Source: Sceloporus undulatus
Lineage: Eukaryota; Chordata; Lepidosauria; Squamata; Phrynosomatidae
Direction: 5' to 3'
Length of the DNA stretch: 64,000 nucleotides
Assembly: GCF_019175285.1 (NCBI RefSeq)
Contig: NC_056527.1
Location: forward strand, 115,709,437-115,773,436
This document shows positions 32,121 through 44,312 of this stretch, in pieces (within the stretch, counting starts at the first letter, position 1; every line of letters begins with the position of its first letter). Below the pieces are notes generated by a model. That model searched no databases, had not been told where the DNA came from, and worked only from the letters and a program-made list of their open reading frames with translations. A program made the position numbers and the translations under genes.

Positions 32121-32736
32121 ATGGGCATGAAGTAGCGCCCGCCGCCGCCGCTGCTGATTTCAGCCGCTCCTGCTTCGAAGGCTCCCGCGAAACGGCAGCC
32201 GCTGCAAAGGCTCGCAAGCCTCCGGCCCCAGCGTCACGGAGCTTTTGACTCAAGCAGTCTCGGCTTCCAAGGGAGCGCGGCGGAGTCTCCTTAGCCGCCC
32301 TCAAGACGTCCCTAGGGCCGCCGGTTACGAACGTGGAGAAGAACAACAGCCGCATCAAGCTGGGCCTGAAGAGCTGGTGACCAAAGGGACCGCTGGTGCA
32401 GACCAAGGGCACCGGCGCCTCGGGCTCCTTCAAAGCTCAACAAGAGCAAGGCTGAAGGAAGAGAAAAGCCCGCCAAGAGAAGCCCGCCACCCGTTCCAAA
32501 GTGAAGAAGCCCGCCGCCAAGAAGTTCAGGAAGCCCATCACAGCCAAGAAGCCTGCCAAAAAGGTGGCCAAGAAGCCCGCTTCGGCCAAGAACGCGGCGG
32601 CGGCCAAGAGCCCCAAGAAGTCCAAAGTGACTAAGCCCACAAGAAGACTACGCAAAGCCCCGCCAAAGCAGTGAAGCCCAAAGCGAAGGCCAAGCCCAAG
32701 GCTTCCAAGTCCCAATGTCGCCCTAAAAAGAAGTGA
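32121..32736 (+). pseudogene. Linker histone H1, reading frame broken by indels
   Basis: H1 binds linker DNA. In shifting frames one reads [34 protein letters not shown] (winged-helix domain), LVQTKGTGASGSFK, then a lysine/alanine/proline tail (KVKKPAAKKF.KPITAKKPAK, KKVAKKPASAKNAAAAKSPK) ending KKK-like before TGA. The start is garbled: ATG at 32121 or 32127, with the SET residues lost. It is 616 nt, within the usual H1 size. Promoter and hairpin are intact. Confidence 0.88.
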
Positions 32737-32787
32737 GCGCTTAAGCCCAAGACGGAGGAGGAGGAGGCTCGTCCTTTACACACAAAC

Positions 32788-32803
32788 GGCTCTTTTAAGA
32801 GCC
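32788..32803 (+). terminator. Histone 3' stem-loop (H1)
   Basis: GGCTCTTTTAAGAGCC, perfect, 51 nt after the H1 stop codon. Confidence 0.94.
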
Positions 32804-32809
32804 AACCCA

Positions 32810-33570
32810 AATGCTCGATATAAAAGATGGAAATCATTGGCATCTAGTTTCAAAACCGATTCCTCCAAGAACTTTTAGGTTATTGTTGGACTACAACCCC
32901 AGCATTCCTCGCCCTTGGCTCTGCACTGGGCATGCTGGGGTTTGTAGTCCAAACAAGATCTGACTAAGCCGATGGCCTTTACAGACTGCAAAATAAAGCT
33001 GCTTGGGGTCTTTGGAGGTACATATGCTGTTTAGATGATGCCTAAATTCTAAGAATCCAGAAGCTGCCAACAAGCTGCCCCTCCAGTGCTTAGGAATGGA
33101 GAGTGGCTTTGGCGCGGCCTCCGGGCTCATTGAAATAGCATACCTCCAAAGAAAGGCCCGAAGCAGCTTATTTTGGCAGTTCTGGACTGTAACAGTAACC
33201 CTTGGCGTAAAAATACGGGACCTACTAAACAAGTGAAGGTACTTCCATAGGGAAAGCATACTTGCCCATAGAGAATTATTATGGGCTCCTTTTGTGGTGT
33301 TGAATGCTTTAGCACCCAGCCTCTAATCCTCTATGGCAATATTTTTCTATGAATTCTCTCATGGCAAGTATGTTTCGCTATGGGCAAATACTCTCCTTTG
33401 TTTTGCACATTCCCAAACAGCAACAGCATCGGTTAAAGATACGGTTTTTAAACAAAATATGCTCCTAACGCTTCCGATTAACGCAGCCGACGTTTGTTTC
33501 TTGCTGCCTGTTTGGCGTCCCCCTCCCTGCTCTTCTCTATTGTGATGACGTTTTATAAAGGATTATTGAT
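32810..33570. other. No gene; one fold-back fragment
   Basis: TTGTTGGACTACAACCCCAG and the inverted CTGGGGTTTGTAGTCCAAAC near 32880-32955 form a short hairpin of a MITE type common in this window. The rest is unassigned. Confidence 0.5.
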
Positions 33571-33576
33571 TTGGAC

Positions 33577-33658
33577 CGACGAGGATGGAGATTCGAACCC
33601 CCGCGTGCAGAGCACAATGGATTAGCAGTCCATCGCCTTAACCACTCGGCCACTCGTC
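33577..33658 (-). tRNA. tRNA-Ser (GCT)
   Basis: An 82-nt tRNA with a long variable arm. Acceptor GACGAG, CCGAGTGGTTAAGGCGATG D arm, anticodon loop ACTGCTAATC with anticodon GCT, and B box GGTTCGAATC are present. Small differences from the standard are one base missing in the acceptor-D junction and one extra in the T stem. No clean T4 terminator close by; the nearest downstream run is TTTATAAAA. Confidence 0.88.
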
Positions 33659-33719
33659 AGGGGCTCCGGCCCGTTCCCCTCGCTTTCCTGGGCGTTTTTC
33701 TTCTATGTCCCAGGAATGT

Positions 33720-34110
33720 CTCTCCTGCTCTTCATAGAGATTAATAAAAAAATAATAATAAAATAATAATAATAATAAGTCAGAAGCAGAAATTATAGGT
33801 ATGCGTCTGTGAGAGAGAGATGTGATACAAATATAACATTGTGTATGTGTTTATACACACACACATATGTGTATATATGTAGTATATATATCATACTTAT
33901 ATTTACAAATATGTCGTGTGTAATTTTGACATAAAATATTCGTTGTGTATGTGTGTGTATCACACCTGTATAAATATGTGTGCATACCACATGTGATGAA
34001 TATATACGTGCGTGTATATATATAATCACAAATATATATTATATATATGTGGTGTGTGTGTGTGTTGTGGCGCGTGTGTGTCTACACCACAACACAACAT
34101 ATAGACATCT
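33720..34110. repeat. (AAT)n, then (TG)n/(TA)n compound array
   Basis: An A/T-rich (AAT)-like run at 33745-33778 is followed by alternating TG/CA and TA stretches with irregular interruptions up to about 34110. Confidence 0.85.
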
Positions 34111-34724
34111 GCCTCTTTCCTTTTGTGCCATTTATGGAGCTAAGGTCAATATTTTTGGGGGGCAGATGGAGGAATAAATCATACACTTATATAGGTTTTT
34201 AAGTGCTTCTGTTAATCTTTTTAAATTGTATCTCTATTTTTAAAACAATTGATCTGTTAATACAGTAGTAGTTTAATTTCTTTTTAGTTGCCATTTTTGT
34301 AACTTTCATATTGTATTGTGTTCTTTTAGATGTAAGCTGCTTTGAATCGTAATTTTTTGGGGGGAAGGAGGGTAACAAATCAATATAATTAATAATAATA
34401 ATAAACAACAACAATAAGCCTCTCTGGAAGCCTTTCTGCCTGACAGCGGGGTATAATACGCAAAATAATAGATAAATAATTCCATGACTCGAAAGAGACG
34501 GCCTAATGAACAATTACTTTTGTTGCCATACCCTTTTGTTGTTGTTGTTGTTACAATAATACCCAAGTCCACAAACCGTGAGCCTTTTGTGAGACCAACC
34601 AAAGTGCACAAAATACATGTTGCAACCTTTGACCACACTTTGGTTCTTCCATTAAGGGTCCCTGCTTTGTGGATTTGGAGGGATACTGTATTTTGGGACA
34701 TGGGCCAACACAATCCTGTCTGGG

Positions 34725-34830
34725 CAAAAGTCACACTCTCTCAGCTCAAGAGGGCAATGGCAAACCCTCTTCAAGGAAATAGCAAGGAAAACCCCTTGAA
34801 GGGTCGCCTGTAAATGACTTGGAGGCACCA
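34725..34830 (+). mobile_element. tRNA-headed SINE, 3' half
   Basis: CACACTCTCTCAGCTCAAG, GGCAATGGCAAACCCTCTTC and AATGACTTGGAGGCACC are the body and 3' blocks of the plus-oriented SINE. The head is replaced by a fragment of the AAAATGCACAA repeat family to the left. Confidence 0.78.
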
Positions 34831-34984
34831 TTGTCTCATGTGCTTTCTTTGGCACACTGTCACTTCTGAGCAACACATTGCAAGGCGAGCCATGCAATGG
34901 GGGGGGGGAGTATCCGCTAATTGTATGTAGTTCCAAAAGAGACTCGAAAATAAGGGGGGGGGGAGATAAAAAAGTAGCAGCTTC

Positions 34985-35055
34985 TGCCGAAACCCGGGAT
35001 CGAACAGGACCTTTAGATCTTCAGTCTAACGCTCTCCCAACTGAGCTATTTCGGC
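34985..35055 (-). tRNA. tRNA-Phe (GAA)
   Basis: The minus strand reads GCCGAAATAGCTCAGTTGGG, anticodon loop ACTGAAGATC (GAA), then the T arm and TTTCGGC. It is 71 nt against 73; two bases are missing before the T loop (GTCCTGTTCGAT in place of GTCCCTGGTTCGAT). A T6 terminator follows. Homopolymer G runs lie next to it. Confidence 0.9.
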
Positions 35056-35256
35056 CGCCGGTGGGCCAAGCTTTTTGATGCTGTGTGTAAGAGAAAGAAG
35101 CTCAATTGCTTGTTGTGGTTTCTCCAGCAGTTGTTTCGTATTTCTCTCCAAAGGGATGCAGGGCTTCGTTTTTGGCAAGTCTGTTATTGTCAAAGATACA
35201 AAAGACACAAGAAAGTAAAAACTGAGATTTAAAAAACGAAATCAAAAGTGTCTTGT

Positions 35257-35327
35257 TGCATTGGCCGGGAATCGAACCCGGGCCTCCCTCGTTGCAGGCG
35301 AGAATTCTACCACTGAACCACCAATGC
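35257..35327 (-). tRNA. tRNA with Gly body and Cys anticodon (GCA)
   Basis: 71 nt, identical to the tRNA-Gly-GCC genes at 3.4 and 3.6 kb except for two C-to-A changes. One is at position 36, which turns the anticodon from GCC into GCA (Cys). The other is at position 40, which replaces the G30-C40 pair of the anticodon stem by G-A. All other arms and the A and B boxes are intact, and TTTT follows. Either a real chimeric tRNA gene or two substitutions introduced by poor sequence; neighbours on both sides carry errors. Confidence 0.85.
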
Positions 35328-35882
35328 TCCTGCTCTTTGTGGAAGGGAGCTTCCCCTTAGGCCTCTTTAGCTCAGCCATTGGGAAGTCCTGCTTCCTAAA
35401 CGTCCTCTGACTTGCTTTTCCAGCCTTTTGCCAAAAATTTCCCCCCAATCTTTATTCGTTTCATTTTTATGTTATGCCGCCTTTTTTCTTAAAAGGGAAC
35501 CCAAGGCGGTCCTCAATAAAAACATATATTTTTTAAAAAGTAACAATAAAGACATCAATATAAAAAAACAATAATAAAAAAAATAATATAAAATTGCAAC
35601 AAACATCAAAAAACCCGAGTCCACGCCCCACATAACAAACATAGATATTAAAATTATATTATATCAAAAAACATAAAGCTCCAACAATCCAAGGCAAAAA
35701 GACCAAAACATTCCGGGTAATTGTTATGCCTTTTATATATTTCTTATATTATCATATTATTTTATTAATTGAATTAAATAAAGACAATTCTGTTTTTTTT
35801 ATTGATCAGTAATAACATTATTTTTTTTAAAAAATCCTAAACTTAAAACAATTATATATAAATAAATTCATTTGAAGGTTTT

Positions 35883-35960
35883 CATATATATATATATATA
35901 TATATAGAAGAGAGAGAGAGAGAGGGGGTGTGTGTTGTGTGTGATATATATATATTCTAT
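35883..35960. repeat. (TA)n/(GA)n/(TG)n compound microsatellite
   Basis: TA units, then GA units, then a TG-rich and TA-rich end. The following 100 bp stays AT-rich to about 36100. The whole 35440-36130 stretch holds no gene. Confidence 0.9.
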
Positions 35961-36290
35961 TATGAAGTTCATTTATTATAATATATAAAAAAATATATTT
36001 AGGGTGGTATGGGTATATAATCATATAATAATCTAATATATTATAGATATATAGATGCATTAAAATGAAATATAAAATTAGTTATCTAATATATAAGGGA
36101 GTTATTAACTGAGTTTTGTTTTGTGATCAGTCATGGGAGAAGAGGGGGAGAGAAAGAGTCAGGCTGAACTTATTCCAGGGACTCTCTCCACTGGAAAGCT
36201 CAGCTTGGACAGCTGCTTTGCCTGGCGTTTGGGGAAGAAAAGGGGGAGAACCCAAACAGATTCGCAAAAGCTAATCGCACAAAAAAGTGA

Positions 36291-36362
36291 CGGTTCCACC
36301 CGAGATTTGAACTCGGATCGCTGGATTCAAATCCAGAGTGCTAACCATTACACCATGGAACC
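36291..36362 (-). tRNA. tRNA-Gln (TTG), one base short in anticodon loop
   Basis: GGTTCCATGGTGTAATGGTT and CGATCCGAGTTCAAATCTCG identify tRNA-Gln. The loop region reads CTGGATTTGAATCCAG where GGACTTTGAATCC is expected, so one C is missing before the TTG anticodon. An extra G lies in the T stem side. A T6 terminator follows. CTG is excluded by the TTTG. Confidence 0.85.
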
Positions 36363-36477
36363 GACCACGTGAGCAGCCTCTGCTTTCTTCATTTTCTCTA
36401 AACATCAATTTACATCAACATGTCATCATCATCATCATCATCATCATCATCTCTCCCTCTTTTAATATGACCATGGT

Positions 36478-36680
36478 TCAAAACACACTGCAAAAGTTAA
36501 TCCGTTTGACACCGCTTTAACGCCCTGCCTCAGTGCTAGGGAACCTACTTGGTGAGAACCTTTAGCATTCTCTGTCAGGCAGCATTGAGTGTCACAACAA
36601 ACTACAGTTCCCAGGATTCCTAGCACTAGCCTTGGCAATTAAAGGTGGTGTCAAACTGGATTATATTGCAATGCTAATGT
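36478..36680. mobile_element. Palindromic MITE, worn
   Basis: ACACTGCAAAAGTTAATCCG at the left and inverted AACTGGATTATATTGCAATG at the right, with matching inner arms; several small indels. An (ATC)n run lies just to the left (36423-36451). Confidence 0.68.
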
Positions 36681-37398
36681 AGCCACAATGCATTTTAGCC
36701 CCGTGTGTGTGTGTGTGTTGTGTGTCACTTTAACTGCTATTGCTTTCTCCCATACAGATCCTATGATTATTGTTGGAGGGAGAGAAGGAAATTAAACTAT
36801 TCACCAAAGCTGGCTGACTTAGATCCCTCAATCTGAATCCTGCTCAGAATCTGGATCTGTTTAGTACTTTATATAATTTATATTCAATGATAGGGTATTA
36901 GTCCTCTAAAGTTTGGTGTTTTAACTGCACAGCTTGCTTAATTTTGCACAGCTTATTGTTTATGACTTTCAGATCGTATGCCATTGGCAGGTTATCTGCT
37001 GTTTGATGAGCCTGTAACGTGCCATGCGGATTTGTGGCACTGGATATAAAATTAACAACAACAAACATAAGTAATAATTATAATAATACTGTAGTGGACT
37101 ACAGCATCCTTAGTCTTTGCCAGTTCAAATCCCAGGATTCCACAGGTATGGAAGCATGAAAGTGTGATGCAGTTCAGATATACATCGCAGGAATGGAACA
37201 TAGGATCATCCAAAGTGGATTCCTTTTAGTAATTCCCTCGGAGCCCTTTGGGGGATCAGCTTATATCTGCAATGCAATGCAGATATAATTCATGATCCGT
37301 AATACGTATGTGTCTAGATCAGGGCAAGTAAAAAGACCACAAAACCTGACATAGCAGTGCGATGGCGCAGCTACAAGGCCATGCGTTTAGGCTGCATT

Positions 37399-37942
37399 AT
37401 AGAAGTATAGTCTCTAGAGAGGAATGTAATAGTGCCCACTCTATTCTGCTTGGTCAGGACCCACCTGGAATACTGTGTCCAGTTCTGGGGACCAATTTTA
37501 AAGGATGTGAGAAACTGGAGCCATGTCCAAAGGAGGATGACTAAAATGGTGAAGGGTCTGGAAAGCATGAAGCCCATATGAGGAATGGATTTGGGGATGT
37601 TTAGCTGGGAGAAGAGAAGGTAAGAGGTGATATGATCGCCGTTTAAGTATTTGACAGGGTGTCATATGTGGGATGGAGCAAGCTGTTTCTGCTGCTCCAG
37701 AGACCAGGACCCAATGGGCAATGGATGCAAGCGCAGGAAAGAGATTCCAGCTCAACATTAGGAGGAACCTTCCTAAGAGCGGGCTGTGTGACAGGGACCC
37801 CACTCCCAAAGGAGCTTGTGGTGGAATCTTGGAGGCCTTTAAGCAGAGGCGGGATGGCCCGCCCAGGGGGGGACGCTTTGACTGAGGTTCCTGCATGGCG
37901 CAGGCGGTCGCGGTGGATGACTCCGGATGCTATGAGGTCCTG
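37399..37942 (+). mobile_element. CR1 LINE 3' end, error-rich
   Basis: CAGGACCCACCTGGAATACT, GTCCAGTTCTGGGGACCAA, AGAGATTCCAGCTCAACATT and the expected later blocks are present. The last 80 bp is far more diverged (GCGCAGGCGGTCGCGGTGGA) than in any other copy. Confidence 0.82.
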
Positions 37943-40900
37943 AAAGCAAACTAATTATATATAACTCATGATACGTCTAGAATCTCGTCAAAAAATCACC
38001 CCAAAATCCGAGTTGACCCTATCCAGGGTCAATATGAAGTACTATACTTTTACTCTTATGCAAAAAAGGAACCTGCCATTGGTGAAAAGCAAGAGCGTAA
38101 GCTGTCCTGGACAGCATTGAGCCCGTCTGCCTGTTCCTTCCATTCTTCGCCTTTACGAGAGTCCAACCCCTTTTGCCTTTTGGAATCGTGTAAATCTTTG
38201 GCATTGTTTTCCTTTTGTTTCATCCTGTAGATCCGGTCACATTCCTCAGGTTGACTGATACCGAATTTTACAACAAAACCCTACTTGGCCCTAAAACCTA
38301 TCCTCCAAGTACCATGGGTCGAACTCTAGTGAGTATATACCGTATGGAGAGGGGGAAGTTGGTCTTGCGTGTGCAACCAGACTCCTTAGCTTAACCAAGA
38401 GACCGCTTCTGATGGAGGATTGCAGTTTTTAATGCAGAGCAACCGAGCATGCCTGCTTTAAGGGCGGGCAGGTAAGAGACTATCGCGGATATGAGCTTGT
38501 ACGTCAAATCTTACCCTGACTGTATATGTCTTGTGTGCCTTCAAGTTGTTCCGACTTATGGCGGACCCACAAAACCAAAACTATCATGGGATTGTCTGGA
38601 CAAGCTTAGTTCAGAGGGAGTTTGCCATGCTCTGGGGCTGAGCCTGAGAGAGTGGACTTGCCCCAAGTCACCCAATGGGTTCAGGGCTGAGCGGAGAATC
38701 GGACCCGCGAGTCCTCTGGAGTCATAGCCCTATACCTCAACTGCTATGCCCACTGCGCTCGTCGTTACCAGTACCACTAGCGCGAAATAACATGATAATA
38801 CTAAAATTATAAGATACTAAAGACTGTTGTCACCTGCCTGAGTCGTCCCGGACCCATGGAGACCCCGAGTACGAGACATCCCCAAGAGCGGCCTTTCCTC
38901 CATTGCTCCTGCTCAGGTCTTGCCACTGAGGCCTCTCCTTCTAGGCATGCAGCCTTCTTCTCTTCTACTCCGCTTCTACCTGTCCTAGCATTCTTGTCTT
39001 TGCTATGCAGCCTGACTTCCTCAGGATATGGGCCAAAGACGGACAGCCTCAGTTGACCATCTGGCTTCCAGGGAGAGTCTGGTTTGGGGACTGGATGGCC
39101 TCGTCTAGGAAAAGTTTGGGGGAGTCTTTACTTGCTCACCGGCAGCCATCCGCTTGGACCTACCGAGAGTGACAGTGACAGGTCTAAAAAAGGCAAGGCA
39201 CGGACTGTTCACGTTTCCAACGCTCTGGAGAGGTGAGTGCCTCTCGTTGCTTGGGTGCGCAAATGTCCCCACGTGGTTTCCACAGCAGGTCTAGGTGCCC
39301 TGGAGAGAGCACATCTCCCTGATGGGCCACCAAAGACATATTCCCATATGAATGGAAAGGAAGTGGGGTGCCCCTACTCGTCATCCAAGCGTGTGGCCAT
39401 GGAGGACGCAATTTGTAAACTACCCCAGTCAAGCGTGACCCGCAGCCCACTCCATGGTAGACATCCTCCAGGACTCACCTGGTCTGCTAGTTACTAGTTC
39501 TTGAAGCTTAATATCTTGCACATTCATACCTGGTGGCCTTCTCTCTTTCTCCTGTCCCTCCTCTTCGCTAGCATTAGTCGTCCTTTCCAATGAGCCCAGG
39601 GATGTTTCATGAAGTGGCCAGTCCCGTTTTATCCCCCCACTCTTGGCTTCCAGGAGCGTCTCGGCCTGCTGTGTTGTAGGACTCTTTATGTTTTTGGCTC
39701 GTCCCCGGATCCTCAACCCTCTTTCCAGCACCACATTGTGAAGGAATTTATCTCTTTTTATCCAGTTTCTTAATGTCCTGGCACGCGGCATCTTACTCGC
39801 AATGAGAAATAGAATGGCTCTAGGATTCTCGCGTTGCCTTTAGGATCTTGCCTAGTTCTTCATTGCTGCCCGCGCCGGTCTTATGTCGTCTTCTACCTGC
39901 GTCACTGTCTGACTATGTTGATCCCGGGTTAGAAACTCTTTACTATGGCTATTCTCATTGCTAGGATTGAATTCCTGAACATCTTCCCGGTCATTAGTTT
40001 TGTTTTCTTATGTTAGCGGTCCTCCGGCCTTTGGCACTTTGTGTCCTGACCCTCCTCAGGAGTTGCTCTAGTTCTGCAATGCTTCTGCCTAGCAGTATGT
40101 GACCTGGCATCTCTTAGGTTGTTGATAGTCCCTTCCTCCTATTTTCACTCCGCCCCTCCACCTCTGCTGTGTCCAAGCCTGCTTCCATATAAACGTTCAA
40201 AGAACGTGAACAGGGAAGGGGGACAAGATGCCGGCCTAGCTGACCCCTGGCCAATGGGGACCGTCGGTTTCGCTGTTGTTCTCTTCTGACAGTAGCCTCT
40301 GTCCTAAGGGACCTGCATAGCCCTAGGTTACGTTGAGCCATCTCCCACATCCCACGACAACGGTGAAAATCTATGCAGTTTACCTGCATGTTAAAACAGA
40401 AACGTAATTTACTGTACCAAGAATGTGCCAGAGGCCTGAACAGGAAATGAGCAGCTCCGTAACACATCCGCGTTAATAAAGTAAACAATAACACTCAGAC
40501 CGTGAATAAAAACAACACCATTCTCCTAAAACACCGACCACCCCAACCTGAGGCAACTCAGCTCTGCCTGCGGCTTACAACTGCCCGCATTCCACGCCTG
40601 TTTGGAGAAAGCGCCACGGAAGGTTTGGGGGAGAACGGTTTTGCAAGGATCGCGGAGATGTCTGCTTCCTGATCCTTCCTTTCTGCGTTGTCACTCCGCC
40701 TAGGTGTAAGTTCCAGTGGGATCAACAACTGAGTGAAGAACCGGTGCAGCCACGGCGGTGTGCCGCAAATCAAGAAGGCCTGGGGCTGGCGCACTGCTTC
40801 CCACCTCCTACACAAGGTTGACAACTCACGTGCACCACCTCCTAACGAATGTGACTCGCCCTGGTTTAAGAGCTAGGACACCTGAGATAGAAACTGAGCC

Positions 40901-43421
40901 GCTGTGATCCACAGAAACCAAATCAGTTTGTATCACCGTTCAACGGGAGGTTTCAGCTGAATCTAGCCAGAGGTGGAGACATACAACCTCCCAATGTGGT
41001 CTGATTTCCGCTCCCAGCCTTCCCCCCAGGCTATGCTGGCTAGGGCGTTGGGACTTGCAGTCCCTAGCCACATCAGAGGGTTGCAGGTTCCCAGAGCTGC
41101 CGGGTGGAACCAAACCTATGGTCCGACTGTCTGCCTTCTGGCCCTTGCCAACAGGCACTTGCTCATCACACTAATCCACAATTCCCGGTCCCTGGGCAGA
41201 TAACGACTGCAAATAAGCCGGTCTAGCCATGGAGGCAACTGCCACCAGGGACCAAAACCAGCCAGAGCCACATTGGTGTTGCTCAAAAATGGGCCTTCCC
41301 GAGGGAATTTGGGGGTGCAGGTATGCACCACGTTTGAGTATGTACAGTTCCGCAGCTGAGTAGTTCCTTTCTCTCTTTAGGCGCAGCATTTGAGATAGGG
41401 TTACTAAAATAAAGGAGGAAATTGGGGGCCCATTTCACAGCCAACCGGTTACACGACTCTCGTTCCCTTTAACTGCCACACTCCCTTTAAGGTCCGGGAT
41501 TTTGGGGAGGACTACTTACAATCCGCGCACCAGAGAGCTCTAGTGAGTCACCCAGACCACAGATCCCAGGATTCCATAGGAGGTACCCATGGCCCGTGTA
41601 AGTGACCTTAGAGCACCTAACTGTGAGTGTGTGACCGGAGGGGTGCGAGGGGGGGGTGGGGATATAACACCTCTGTTGTGCTTTCACGTGTTTCTGGACT
41701 TATGGCAACCCTGACGACAAACCTATCCATGCGGTTTCTGGCAAGTTCTTCAGAGGCCGGGGCCATTGCCTCCTTGGCTACAAGCGAGACTCACAGGACC
41801 CTCCGGATGTTGTGGGATGTGGTCCCGCATTCCCCCAATGGCTAACCTGGCTGGTGTTGCGGGGATTTGCCGTCCACCAACATCTGGTGGGCAAACCATT
41901 GCCCATCCTAGTTTAGAAGGAAACCAACCATGAGGACTAGGGCATTTATACCACAATACTCAAGAGCCGTCGTCTCTCAGGACCCATGGAAGCTGCTCCA
42001 CCGTGCACTATACTCTACTCTACTCCATGATATGACGCCAGGGTGATGCCTAATATCCAAGGCCTTACCAAAATGGGTTTGGAACGCACCACCACCGTGT
42101 GGAAGCCGTTTGTCCAGCCCACCAAGTGATGAATAGGAATAACTAGAAGCAAATCCATAAATTTCAATGTGGCCACCTGTTGCAGAAGATGATACCCCAA
42201 AATTAGCCCACATCCCATTTGAATCCAACAGGACCTTGGTGGCCTCCTTTCTTCTTGGGAGCCGCAAAGGCAAAAACAAACCAGCACTGAGGAGGAGAAG
42301 AGAGGGCATCCGGATTAGGTACATCCTCTTGGGGCTGGGCAACCGGTCGTGAGTCCTCTAGCCATTCCTGATCACGGATGGGTTGAAGCCCCACGTCCGT
42401 CCCCCCGCGTCTCTAGCTTTCACAGCACAATCAGACAACAATGGTGCGTTTTTTCAGAGAGTCCCTTCCTCTAAAAGTACTCAGCTCCCGCCTCCGCGGA
42501 AAAGCAAGGTCCTCTGTCAATGTGGGGCCCAGCGATGCCCAGAGAAGAAAGAAAGGAAAGATCCCGCTTGTTGTTTACAAATTACAGATGAGGGAAGATG
42601 TGGCTGGAGTGGTGAGCACTCTGCGTAAAAGGACGGTTGGTAGCCCCAGAAGGGCTGCTAATGGACTGTGCTCTCCTTCTGCCCCGCGGGTAACTGGAAG
42701 CAAAAGGAGGGAAAAAAGACGAGTGAAATTTCACCATACAGAACATTGTCTGACTGGAACGTGCGACATTCCAGCTCACCCCAAGACTTTGTGTATGGTA
42801 CCAAACATTCCCAGCAAACAGGGTTCATAAGTAAATGGACACCCGTTGTCGGCCTTGCCATTCAACGCGAGACCAAGCACCGATTACACGACAAAGCACC
42901 TCCCTCAACGAACAGTAGTATACTCCCCTCCTCTCCAGCGCTCCCACGCCACAGCCTGTTGGCCGTAACATGGAATAAAACTCTTCAGAACATGGACCTC
43001 ATAGCCCGAAAAAAACCCACAAAAAATCTAGGATGCCGGCTGTGAAGCCTTGACTTCATATTGGAAGTTTGGGGCGATTTGGAGCACCTTTTTTTAAAAA
43101 AATATGTATTGCAGAAGGAAGTGCCTTGGGGGGGAGGCTTGCAGCCCCAAAATTTCCGTGAGCCCCATGGGCCTCCTCACCTTCCACCGTTGCCCACACC
43201 TATAGTGGGCATGATCGCCTGACGCGCTGAGTTCTCCGTGTCTGAAAACTAGGAATCAAGTATTTATACCATGGGTGTAGGAAAGAGAAGAACGGGAATA
43301 GCATTGGAAAGGGCACAGCCCCACCACCAGCAAGTACTACGGTAGGCGGAGAACGCGCTCTAATTGATCTCCCGAGCGGTTTCAAGATCGCCACGGCCTG
43401 GGGGAGCAAGCAAACAATGAG
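37943..43421. other. Low-quality stretch; SINE traces, no gene
   Basis: About 5.5 kb with many odd CpGs and mosaic repeat traces: a SINE at about 38520-38760 (GTGTGCCTTCAAGTTGTTCC, minus), another near 41680-41800, and a repeat fragment at 42960-43060. No gene model holds. Short frames at 39429-39791 and 40114-40494 match nothing. It ends at a 25-N gap. Confidence 0.55.
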
Positions 43422-43446
43422 NNNNNNNNNNNNNNNNNNNNNNNNN
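43422..43446. other. Assembly gap, 25 N
   Basis: A 25-N run that cuts an H2B gene. The sequence on its left side does not continue H2B, so the join is not a simple small gap. Confidence 0.98.
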
Positions 43447-43802
<356 letters not shown>

Positions 43803-44058
43803 CTATTTATAGGAGCGCTATGCAAATGAAGCTCAGCTAATCGCTCTCCTATTGGCTCCCGCGACGTTCTTTTTCAAACCTTGAGTTTCTATTGGCTAGA
43901 AGGACAACACTCGCCATTGGTTGAAGTCAGCCTTCTAGTCGGCGACTCGCAACGCTATTGGTCTCTGCTGTCATCCAATCAAAGCTAAGAATTTGAGAAA
44001 TCCGAAACGCTATTGGTCCCTGCGGGAGTTTCAGTGTTATCCAATCAAAAGTGCCAAT
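43803..44058 (-). promoter_or_regulatory. H2B promoter: TATA, octamer, eight CCAAT boxes
   Basis: Reading away from the gene: TATAAATAG (43803-43811), octamer ATTTGCAT (43820-43827), then CCAAT/ATTGG pentamers at 43851, 43891, 43916, 43957, 43975, 44012, 44041 and 44054, in both orientations. The octamer is the H2B-specific OCT1/OCA-S site. The layout suggests a divergent H2A/H2B promoter, but no H2A is seen on the right. Confidence 0.85.
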
Positions 44059-44312
44059 TTGGATGCATGGGGAAAAAGCAAGGAAACTCTTCTAGGGAAG
44101 CCTTCAGCCCAGTACATGGAATATGCAGATAGGAGGCGCCATTGAGAGATTATTTCGTTACCTTTAACCTCGTTTATCTATTATCTGTTATCAATTTTCC
44201 GAGGAGTTTTTGTTCTATTTTCTGAGAGACGGGAGTCTCCATCCTTCCTTCCCATTGTGAAGGTTCTCTGCATTTTCTGGTTGCCGTCCAAAAGCAGGGA
44301 AACGGAGATTAA

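Noticed and set aside
39429-40494. Two minus-strand frames of about 120 codons
   Set aside because: They match no family and lie in the low-quality segment, where frames are unreliable.
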